Assembly: GCA_902363675.1 (NCBI GenBank)
Contig: CABJAV010000051.1
Span: forward strand, 1 to 10,176
DNA: 10,176 bases
DNA from: Lachnospiraceae bacterium
Lineage (GTDB): Bacteria > Bacillota > Clostridia > Lachnospirales > Lachnospiraceae
Reading direction: 5' to 3'
Within the stretch, counting starts at the first letter, position 1. Each line of letters starts with the position of its first letter. Position numbers and translations under genes: made by a program. The notes under the pieces were generated by a model, which worked only from the letters and a program-made list of their open reading frames with translations, did not search any database and had not been told where the DNA came from. Shown piece by piece: positions 1-5,367 of the stretch.

Positions 1-27
1 GGAGCTGGCATCTAAATTTTGGAGCAT

Positions 28-57
28 TTGATAAACGTAGATTGGAAAAGTTATAAT
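28..57 (+). promoter_or_regulatory. Candidate sigma-A promoter of the first HTH gene
   Basis: TTGATA (28-33) and a perfect TATAAT (52-57) are separated by 18 bp. Transcription would start near 64 and leave a leader of about 105 nt before the ATG at 169. The match to the consensus is good, but this is AT-rich sequence where chance matches are common. Confidence 0.5.
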
Positions 58-168
58 TGCTCGGAAAATGGAAGATAACAACAATAAAGTGTAGAGTGTG
101 CCTTTCACATAGGGACACTTGTTACAAGCAATATTGTAAATGATACAAGTGGAGATTAAGGCACAAAT

Positions 169-597
169 ATGATAAAAACAAAAAATATTTCAGAAATGTT
201 GACTTCTTTAATTGAGGAGTATCGTTTTAATAAAAATACTCTTTCAAAATATTTAGAAATAACTGAAGAAACAGTAGATTGAGTAGTAATGGGCAATGTG
301 GAATGTTTGCCAGATGATGCTGCATTGCGTCTTAAAATACTTAGTAAAGTAGGATTTCTGTATTTTGGAGCGATTGAAGATAAGGATAGGCAATTAAGCG
401 GTTTTTTGGAAGTGCTTGTTTCCTATCATGGCATATCCAAGCTAACGATAGAAAAAATGGCTGGTGTTGAGGAACAGGATATTGACAGGCTTTTAGCCAA
501 TCCACCAGAAAAAGTTGAAATCGAAGTAAAATATAAAATTGCTGTGACGGTTATGGAATTGCGATTTTGGCTAAAAGATTGTGAATCACCGATATAA
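169..597 (+). pseudogene. Two-repeat HTH-type small protein, interrupted by in-frame TGA
   Basis: An open frame from ATG 169 (AAGG at 159-162 as ribosome binding site) to TAA 597 would encode 142 residues but has one in-frame TGA at 280-282, codon 38. ATG 289 lies in the same frame just beyond, so a 102-residue product could be made by re-initiation. The complete product has two similar halves. Each starts with a short acidic/hydrophobic helix (residues ~7-18 and ~67-80), then a TLSKYLEI- or TIEKMAGV-type helix-turn-helix core, then a helix ending in a hydrophobic stretch (VGFLYF; VMELRFWL). This suggests two tandem DNA-binding HTH units, which is an inference from sequence pattern. A second partial copy at 1292-1545 shows that the gene was duplicated. 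Family name not recognised. Confidence 0.6.
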
Positions 598-600
598 TCA
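347..600 (+). repeat. 254-bp direct repeat, copy 1
   Basis: This segment recurs at 1292-1545 (offset 945 bp) with about ten substitutions and no gaps, roughly 96% identity by eye. It covers the 3' two-thirds of the HTH gene plus three bases after its stop. The copies flank the 216-residue gene, so recombination between them would delete or amplify a 945-bp unit. Confidence 0.95.
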
Positions 601-623
601 GGATTTGTGAGTAGAGGGCACTT

Positions 624-1274
624 ATGAAAAATAAAAGTATCAATCAAGTTTCCATAATAAATGGTGAAGATGGTCCCACAAGTGTTTTTATATTTGGAGA
701 AGCTCAAAAGCAATCTCTAAAGATTAGAATCCGAAATGCTATCTATCAATCCAGACGAAAAAGGATAGAAAAGAGAATAGCGGCCAACCCGCATACCCTT
801 GCGGAAGTGGTGCAATACGCAAAGGATCATTATGATTTAGTGGAAATCGATCCTGCCGCAACAAATTGGATAGAACGACAGAAAAATCTAAAAGCTAGTT
901 TGATTATGCAGCATAAACCAGAACTTTTGGGCCAAAGGAAGGATATTCCAAAACCAGATTTTCATAATGAAGAATCTGTTAAAAATTTTTTGAATGAAAT
1001 GGAAATTAGAAATAAATTGATTGACCAAATGCCTGATAATGTAATTCCCATGGATTTTCATTTATATGAAATAAAAATTGGTGAGGATTTAATGGAAATA
1101 GAGGTAGATTATACCTGGAATATATTTGGAATATCTTACTCTGGAAATAAGTCGGTCATAAAAAGGTTTAAGAAAATAGCCAGAGATTTATATTGTTATT
1201 ATGGTGTCAGTGAGGAGGATATAAAGAACCGGACAAAAAGATATTCTTCACTGGTAACGGAATTGAGTTCATAA
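624..1274 (+). CDS. Unknown protein with N-terminal GEDGPTS motif
   Basis: A 216-residue protein starting at ATG 624, preceded by AGAGGG (613-618) at a 5-nt spacing. The N-terminus carries IINGEDGPTSVFIFG (residues 11-25). This resembles the GGADGPT signature of the beta subunit of sodium-translocating decarboxylases, but the protein has none of that subunit's membrane segments, so a pump role is not supported. The remainder is soluble, with a basic helix (about 28-55, rich in R and K), a charged middle and a C-terminal part with aromatic strands (about 145-180) and a helix. No signal peptide or catalytic motif is visible. It lies between two copies of an HTH gene fragment in AT-rich DNA, which suggests recent acquisition. 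I do not recognise the family and assign no function. Confidence 0.7.
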   Translation: MKNKSINQVSIINGEDGPTSVFIFGEAQKQSLKIRIRNAIYQSRRKRIEKRIAANPHTLAEVVQYAKDHYDLVEIDPAATNWIERQKNLKASLIMQHKPELLGQRKDIPKPDFHNEESVKNFLNEMEIRNKLIDQMPDNVIPMDFHLYEIKIGEDLMEIEVDYTWNIFGISYSGNKSVIKRFKKIARDLYCYYGVSEEDIKNRTKRYSSLVTELSS

Positions 1275-1291
1275 TTCAGAATTTTAAATAG

Positions 1292-1545
1292 AAGTAGGAT
1301 TTCTGTATTTTGGAGCGATTGAAGATAAGGATAAGCAATTAAGCGGTTTTTTGGAAGTGCTTGTTTCCTATCATGGCATATCCAAGCTAACGATAGCAAA
1401 AATGGCTGATGTTGAGGAACAGGATATTGACAGGCTTTTAGCCAATCCGCCAGAAAAAGTTGAAATCGAAGTAAAATATAAAATTGCTGTGACTGTTATG
1501 GAATTGCGATTTTGACTAAAGGATTGTGAGTTACCAATATAATCA
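1292..1545 (+). pseudogene. 5'-truncated second copy of the HTH gene (direct repeat, copy 2)
   Basis: This is the second copy of the 254-bp repeat at 347-600. It lacks the 5' third of the gene. The reading frame is closed upstream by TAA at 1285-1287 with no plausible start, and the tryptophan codon TGG near the C-terminus has become TGA (1513-1515). Coding changes against copy 1 are few (for example R to K, E to A and G to D), so the duplication is fairly recent. It begins 17 bp after the stop of the 216-residue gene. Confidence 0.85.
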
Positions 1546-1609
1546 TGTGGTGCTTGGGAAACTGGTGGAATAACAGGAAATGTAATTAGAATAAAGAAAG
1601 ATAGAAGGC

Positions 1610-1635
1610 GAGTAGCGGATTGGTGTCTGCTGCTC
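1610..1635 (+). promoter_or_regulatory. Leader hairpin, possible attenuator, before the XRE gene
   Basis: GAGTAGCGGA (1610-1619) pairs with TCTGCTGCTC (1626-1635) over 10 bp with two G-U pairs and a 6-nt loop. It is followed by a short ACTTTT stretch. This could be a weak terminator or attenuator that also closes the upstream AT-rich block. The function is inferred. Confidence 0.45.
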
Positions 1636-1659
1636 ACTTTTCGTTTATGGGTATATGTC

Positions 1660-1688
1660 GCAATACGACTTTTGAAGTGTTGTATTGC
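1660..1688 (+). promoter_or_regulatory. Second leader hairpin / inverted repeat before the XRE gene
   Basis: GCAATACGAC (1660-1669) pairs with GTTGTATTGC (1679-1688), 10 bp with one G-U, around a 9-nt loop. It lies 58 bp before the start of the XRE regulator. It could be an RNA element or, as DNA, an imperfect operator for that regulator. The sequence alone does not decide. Confidence 0.5.
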
Positions 1689-1745
1689 AATCTGTTTTCG
1701 GGTATTTCTCGTTGGTATCATTACCATAAAAGCGAGGTGAATTCC

Positions 1746-2081
1746 ATGAAAACAGAGAAGAAGGAAATCAATATACAGATTGGAAAAAGGTTGCAAACCG
1801 CCAGAGAAAACAGTGGATATACGCAGGAAGTTTTTGCAGAGACGCTGGATGTAGGGGTAGAGCATTATCGCAAAATCGAAAGTGGTGTCTATGGTTTACA
1901 GCCGGAGAAAATGCTGATCTTGTATGAGAAGTACAGGATTGAGCCGACTTATCTGGTTACGGGGGATACAAATCATAAGGTTGATATTGAACTGTTCCTT
2001 GCAAACTGTAGCAGGGAGGAACGGGATGCATTTATAGATCGTATGCTTGCGTATATGAGAAAGCTGATGACAGGCCGTTAA
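1746..2081 (+). CDS. XRE-family helix-turn-helix regulator
   Basis: A 111-residue cytoplasmic DNA-binding protein. I chose ATG 1746 over upstream in-frame starts because GAGGTGA (1734-1740) sits 5 nt before it and the upstream frame runs through two hairpins. The XRE/Cro-CI HTH covers about residues 12-70: IGKRLQTARENSGYTQ, then the recognition-helix region VGVEHYRKIESG and the typical closing helix LILYEKYRIEPTYLVTG. The C-terminal 35 residues are a charged helical tail, perhaps for dimerisation. It directly precedes the agr-type genes with a 58-bp gap to the response regulator. A role in controlling the quorum locus or the element is an inference from position. Confidence 0.85.
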   Translation: MKTEKKEINIQIGKRLQTARENSGYTQEVFAETLDVGVEHYRKIESGVYGLQPEKMLILYEKYRIEPTYLVTGDTNHKVDIELFLANCSREERDAFIDRMLAYMRKLMTGR

Positions 2082-2139
2082 AGCAGCACAGTCTCCGGGA
2101 TGTATATTTGATCAATATATTTTGAGAAGGAGACGATTT

Positions 2140-2844
2140 ATGAGGGTAGCAATCTGCGATGATAATCAGCAGGACATTGAAAGGATCAGACGCTATACAC
2201 TGCGTATGATCGACTATGCGGTGGAGTATGTGTTTTATACCAGACCGGAAGAATTATTGAGGGAATGTGCAGATGCGGAGCAAAAGCCGGATATGTACAT
2301 TCTTGATATTGAGATGCCTGGAATGGACGGACTTGCGGTGGCAAAACAGATCCGTGAGACAGATTCCAAAGCATTGCTGGTGTTTCTTACCAGCTATACC
2401 AAATACATGCCAAGTGTATTTGAAGTTGTCACATTTGATTTTATTCCAAAACCAATCTCAGAAGAAAGGCTCCGTGTGCTGTTTGAGAAGGCAGGAACCT
2501 ATCTGAATCTGACCAATCAGAGTTTTTCATTTAGTTACCGCAGGGTGCGGTACAGTCTGAAGTTTGACGAAATCCTGTATCTGGAAAAGCGGGGGCGTCA
2601 GGCGATTATCCACACAAAGAAAATGAAATATCAGTCCAACATGAATTTGAATGAAATATGGGAGAAACTGGATGAGCGCATGTTTGCCGCCGTTCATGGC
2701 TCTTTTATCGTTAATTTGAAACATGTTCATTCTGTATCCAGCGGCATGGTCATGCTTACAGACGGCACAGAGCTGGGAGTGACAAGAGGGTACCGGAAGG
2801 AGCTGACGGAAAAGCACATCGCATTTGTGCAGGGAGGAATGTGA
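2140..2844 (+). CDS. agrA: LytTR-type response regulator (AgrA-like)
   Basis: A 234-residue response regulator. ATG 2140 is chosen over an upstream TTG because AGAAGGAGA (2125-2133) precedes it at a 6-nt spacing. The receiver domain (about 1-120) has the acidic pair D7-D8, the phosphoacceptor D56 in YILDIEMPGMDG, and the conserved lysine K104 in FIPKP. The C-terminal part (about 130-230) is a LytTR DNA-binding domain, shown by DEILYLEKRGRQAIIH and MFAAVHGSFIVNLKHV. The kinase gene starts 1 bp after its stop. Members of this family bind paired direct repeats about two helical turns apart. The two pairs of 21-bp-spaced repeats in this window, before agrD and after agrB, are the probable targets (inference). 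Confidence 0.93.
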   Translation: MRVAICDDNQQDIERIRRYTLRMIDYAVEYVFYTRPEELLRECADAEQKPDMYILDIEMPGMDGLAVAKQIRETDSKALLVFLTSYTKYMPSVFEVVTFDFIPKPISEERLRVLFEKAGTYLNLTNQSFSFSYRRVRYSLKFDEILYLEKRGRQAIIHTKKMKYQSNMNLNEIWEKLDERMFAAVHGSFIVNLKHVHSVSSGMVMLTDGTELGVTRGYRKELTEKHIAFVQGGM

Positions 2845-2845
2845 C

Positions 2846-4141
2846 ATGGCATTATATGGGGTGAGGCTTGTCATAAATCTTTTTGACCTCTGCATTTACC
2901 GCAGGTATTTAGAGGAGTTCATCGGAAACAGAAAAACTTCCATGGAGTTTTCTGTTCTTCTGCTGATAGTGTGCGAGCTGATTGGAAGTGCGGTGAACCA
3001 GATGGGGATAAGCTGGCTGAATTTTGTGACGATGGTTGCGATTCTCTGTGTATATGTCTGCCAGTACGAGGCAGGGATTGTAAGCAGGCTGATTGCAGTT
3101 CTGCTGTATATGGGGATTATGGGTATTAGTGAACCGGCAGGTTATCTGTTTAGCAAAGTATTTATGGAACAGATAGTAGAGGATGATGTTGTTATCTATT
3201 ATTTTTCTGCATTCCTAGTGGTGATATTCCGGCTTGCGATTGTGGAAGTCTTTTGCAGGCTGAAAGCGGGAAAGAATGTAAAGGTGTCGAGTATGCCAAA
3301 GGAAACCAGTTATGCGCTGGCACTTATTCCATTATGCAGCCTGATCAGTTGTTTTTTACTGATAGAAGTTGCAAAAGAATTAATCTCGGCACAGATGGTG
3401 GTGCTGTGCATGTGTATCATCTTTGTCATTATCATCACAAACTATATCATCTTTCTGATGATTGAAAAGTACACAACAGTGGAGGAAAAACAGTACGAAG
3501 AGGAAATGATCCAGAGGGAAATCTTATACCGGAACGAATACTATCAGGACATGGAACGTTATCAGGAACAGATACAGGACATCCGGCATGATATGAAGAA
3601 CAGGCTGACGGGACTGCTCGCAGCGGCAGAACAGGGAAGTGCGGAACTGATCAAGGACAGACTGCAGGAAGTATTGGGAGATATCCGGCTGGCAGAAGAA
3701 ATCATCTATTCTGCAAATCCGGTGGTGAATGCCATACTAAAAGTAAAAAGCATAAAGGCAAAAGAGAAAGAGATACCGATGCAGGTTACAACGCTGCTCC
3801 CCCAGAGAGTATCCGTGGATATCGGGGACATGGGTGTTCTGTATGGGAATCTTCTGGATAATGCGATAGAGGCGGCGATGGCAGTGGAACAGGAAAAACG
3901 GTATGTTCATGTGGAATCAAAGTTTCAGGAGGGCAGACTGCTTTTATCCATTAAGAACAGCAAGCCATCCGGGACAAGTTCCTATCAACAGACAAGCAAA
4001 AAAGATAAAATAAAACACGGCAGGGGAATCCGTTCGGTGCGGAAAGTGGCAGAAAAATATGGCGGGGAGCTTCTGTTAAAAGATCAGGGGGAACATTTTG
4101 AGGCAGTCCTTCTGCTCAACGGAGTTGCAAAACTGGAGTGA
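2846..4141 (+). CDS. agrC: GHKL-type sensor histidine kinase (AgrC-like)
   Basis: A 431-residue membrane kinase that would sense the AgrD-derived peptide. ATG 2846 is preceded by AGGGAGG (2831-2837). The first ~207 residues hold about six hydrophobic segments (for example ~34-50, 60-72, 80-102, 116-137, 155-175 and 184-206), the polytopic peptide-sensing domain typical of AgrC. A coiled linker (210-245) leads to the phosphoacceptor H248 in IRHDMKNRL. The ATPase domain has the N box NLLDNAIEAA (335-344) and G box HGRGIRSV (391-398). An expected DxGxG-type loop is not clear, as is usual in this GHKL subfamily. It is the partner of the preceding LytTR regulator, separated by 1 bp and presumably co-transcribed. 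Confidence 0.93.
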   Translation: MALYGVRLVINLFDLCIYRRYLEEFIGNRKTSMEFSVLLLIVCELIGSAVNQMGISWLNFVTMVAILCVYVCQYEAGIVSRLIAVLLYMGIMGISEPAGYLFSKVFMEQIVEDDVVIYYFSAFLVVIFRLAIVEVFCRLKAGKNVKVSSMPKETSYALALIPLCSLISCFLLIEVAKELISAQMVVLCMCIIFVIIITNYIIFLMIEKYTTVEEKQYEEEMIQREILYRNEYYQDMERYQEQIQDIRHDMKNRLTGLLAAAEQGSAELIKDRLQEVLGDIRLAEEIIYSANPVVNAILKVKSIKAKEKEIPMQVTTLLPQRVSVDIGDMGVLYGNLLDNAIEAAMAVEQEKRYVHVESKFQEGRLLLSIKNSKPSGTSSYQQTSKKDKIKHGRGIRSVRKVAEKYGGELLLKDQGEHFEAVLLLNGVAKLE

Positions 4142-4143
4142 GA

Positions 4144-4213
4144 CTGCAACTTATTACAGCAAACCTGCAACTTGTTACAGATAGATTGATTTCTGTACAG
4201 AAACTGTTAGAGT
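4144..4213 (+). promoter_or_regulatory. Putative LytTR-controlled promoter of agrDB
   Basis: Two direct repeats CTGCAACTTRTTACAG (4144-4159 and 4165-4180) differ at one base and lie exactly 21 bp apart, two helical turns, as expected for a LytTR dimer site. Six bases after the ACTTGTTACA core comes TTGATT (4186-4191), a 16-bp spacer, and TAGAGT (4208-4213) with an extended TG at 4205-4206. The peptide and AgrB genes would thus have their own promoter, activated by the regulator encoded upstream, forming a positive loop. The geometry is repeated at 5057-5126. Confidence 0.8.
4190..4203. repeat. 14-bp perfect palindrome in the agrD promoter spacer
   Basis: TTTCTGTACAGAAA is a perfect dyad centred between the -35 and -10 boxes of the agrD promoter. 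A protein bound here would block polymerase, so a repressor operator is possible, with the XRE regulator as one candidate. It is absent from the sister promoter at 5098-5126. Confidence 0.5.
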
Positions 4214-4246
4214 GAAAACATCAAAAAAAGGAGGGTTTTACTAAAA

Positions 4247-4408
4247 ATGAAGAAAAGAAACTGGATGTACCGACTGAGCAGCAAATCCATGAGTGTGATG
4301 GCAGCACTGGCACTTATGGTGACAACCATGGCAACCAACCGTTCCTGCATGTGGTATTTCGGACAGGACAAGATGCCAGAAGATTCCAAAAAACTCAGAA
4401 GGTTTTAA
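4247..4408 (+). CDS. agrD: AgrD-type cyclic peptide autoinducer precursor
   Basis: A 53-residue precursor starting at ATG 4247, with AAGGAGGG (4228-4235) 11 nt upstream. The N-terminus is basic (MKKRNWMYRL), followed by an amphipathic/hydrophobic stretch rich in A, M and V (about 14-30) that would attach it to the membrane. The core holds the only cysteine, C34, in NRSCMWYFG. The tail GQDKMPEDSKKLRRF is acidic, then basic, and contains the conserved proline of AgrD recognition tails. By analogy with staphylococcal and clostridial AgrD, AgrB would cut after about F38 and form a five-residue C34-M-W-Y-F thiolactone. The N-terminal cut cannot be placed from sequence. AgrB starts 3 nt after the stop codon. 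Confidence 0.92.
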   Translation: MKKRNWMYRLSSKSMSVMAALALMVTTMATNRSCMWYFGQDKMPEDSKKLRRF

Positions 4409-4411
4409 ATC

Positions 4412-4993
4412 ATGACGAAATGGCTCAGCCACCGTATGGTTGAGCGGGGAATCATAAAAGAGGAGGAGCAGGAATTATACCAGTTTGGAATACGCAATGG
4501 TATGATCCTGCTTCTAAACGTTGTGACGGCACTGGTCATCGGCCTGCTTACAGAGCAACTGGCGGTTGTGGCAGTGTTTACCCTTTCTTTTATGGTTCTT
4601 CGCAGCTATACCGGTGGATATCACTCAGACAGCAGGATTTTCTGTTACCTTGGTTCCAATCTGGTGCTGCTGGTTCCGGTTTATACACAGGCTGTGTTTT
4701 ACAAGACATCGCTGGCAAGGCTGCTGGCAGTATTGCTGGTGTCCGCAGGGATCATTTTTTTACTCAGCCCCATGCACAGCAAGAACCGGAAACTGGATAA
4801 AGAGGAACAAAAGCATTTTGGCAGAAAAGCAAGGCTGATCGCAGTCTTGGAACTGGCTGTGCTTGGCATTTTGTGGTATGCAGGCCAGATACCGTATGCT
4901 TACGCTGTTTATACGGGCATCTGCATCACGGCACTGTTCATGATCGTAGGAAAAGCACAGCTATGGATACAGTCGCATACCGAAAATGGATAG
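4412..4993 (+). CDS. agrB: AgrB-type membrane peptidase for autoinducer maturation
   Basis: A 193-residue membrane cysteine endopeptidase that would remove the C-terminal tail of the AgrD precursor and form the thiolactone. The hallmark block RSYTGGYHSDSRIFC carries H71 and C78, seven residues apart as in known AgrB catalytic pairs. Hydrophobic segments lie at about 29-46, 50-64, 80-95, 102-118, 142-158 and 162-180, fitting a polytopic protein of the usual AgrB length (about 190-210). ATG 4412 follows the agrD stop by 3 nt, so the two are translationally close. The ribosome binding site is the purine-rich end of agrD (CAGAAGG, 4396-4402). A terminator overlaps its stop. Confidence 0.94.
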   Translation: MTKWLSHRMVERGIIKEEEQELYQFGIRNGMILLLNVVTALVIGLLTEQLAVVAVFTLSFMVLRSYTGGYHSDSRIFCYLGSNLVLLVPVYTQAVFYKTSLARLLAVLLVSAGIIFLLSPMHSKNRKLDKEEQKHFGRKARLIAVLELAVLGILWYAGQIPYAYAVYTGICITALFMIVGKAQLWIQSHTENG

Positions 4994-5025
4994 TCCTTTC
5001 CGAACAAACGGAAGGGACTTTTTTT
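4992..5025 (+). terminator. Rho-independent terminator of agrDB
   Basis: AGTCCTTTCCG (4992-5002) pairs with CGGAAGGGACT (5009-5019) over 11 bp with one G-U and a 6-nt loop, followed by six T (5020-5025). It begins inside the agrB stop codon and separates agrDB from the next promoter. Confidence 0.93.
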
Positions 5026-5056
5026 CTGGAAAACAGGAGGGATGACAATCCAAGAC

Positions 5057-5126
5057 GGTAACTTATTACAGGTACCGTAAGACTTATTACACATATATTG
5101 AAGCGCACTTTCTTTCCAAGTATAGT
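5057..5126 (+). promoter_or_regulatory. Second putative LytTR-controlled promoter, downstream of agrB
   Basis: ACTTATTACA occurs twice, at 5061-5070 and 5082-5091, again exactly 21 bp apart. Six bp later comes TTGAAG (5098-5103), a 17-bp spacer and TATAGT (5121-5126). The boxes and the distance from repeat to -35 match the agrD promoter (4144-4213) precisely, so both promoters probably answer to the same regulator. The predicted start is near 5133. Confidence 0.8.
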
Positions 5127-5132
5127 ACCGCA

Positions 5133-5283
5133 AAAAGGCTTAGGAGAAGAAAGGCGTGGCATGTTTTGGGGAATTCATGCCGTACCGGATTGCAGGGGGC
5201 GGCAGAAAGGGAAAAGTTCATAAGGATAACATCCGGGTGCAGTTTTGCATGCTTTATTTTGCATGGGAACAGCACCTTTTTTT
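5133..5283 (+). ncRNA. Putative quorum-controlled small RNA or peptide messenger
   Basis: A transcript from the promoter at 5098-5126 would stop at the terminator at 5236-5283, about 150 nt. It can fold into GGCATG/CATGCC (5158-5163 with 5176-5181) and CCGGAT/ATCCGG (5185-5190 with 5231-5236) before the terminator stem. One short frame, ATG 5161 to TAA 5223, would give a 20-residue peptide (MFWGIHAVPDCRGRQKGKSS) with GAAAGG (5149-5154) before it, but its start codon lies within the first hairpin. Position and control resemble the P3/RNAIII unit of staphylococcal agr, although the sequence is not similar as far as I can tell. Existence is inferred from promoter plus terminator. Confidence 0.6.
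5236..5283 (+). terminator. Terminator of the small transcript
   Basis: GGTGC (5236-5240) pairs with GCACC (5272-5276). Inside, a TTT/GAA-type helix and CATGC/GCATG continue the stem, with small internal bulges, around TTTATTTT. Seven T follow (5277-5283). Confidence 0.8.
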
Positions 5284-5324
5284 ATTGTCTTTTTCCAGTG
5301 AAGTAAAACCCAGAGGTCCTCCAG

Positions 5325-5363
5325 ATGTCCTTCATTTCAAAAAAATTACGAAATGGAGGACAT
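5325..5363 (+). promoter_or_regulatory. Hairpin burying the sigma-factor ribosome binding site
   Basis: ATGTCCTTCATTTC (5325-5338) pairs with GAAATGGAGGACAT (5350-5363) along all 14 positions with one G-U pair, around an 11-nt A-rich loop. The ribosome binding site GGAGG (5355-5359) lies within the 3' arm. A second anti-sequence, GTCCTCCA (5316-5323), can pair perfectly with TGGAGGAC (5354-5361), so two exclusive folds are possible. No T-run follows, so it is not a terminator. A translational switch, or an operator read as DNA, are the two explanations. Confidence 0.7.
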
Positions 5364-5367
5364 TTGA

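Noticed and set aside
117..147. ACTTGTTACA at 117-126, identical to a LytTR repeat core
   Set aside because: The position 21 bp downstream matches at only 7 of 10 bases, the one 21 bp upstream does not match, and no -35 box falls at the correct distance. It is probably chance, or part of the ACTTGT/ACAAGT inverted repeat there.
280..1515. UGA read as an amino acid, since both HTH copies are broken by TGA
   Set aside because: The response regulator and the kinase end normally at TGA, so the code is standard. Ordinary decay explains both.
4207..4432. Minus-strand frames over agrD
   Set aside because: They are mirror images of the agrD coding strand. The + strand has the ribosome binding site and the AgrD pattern.
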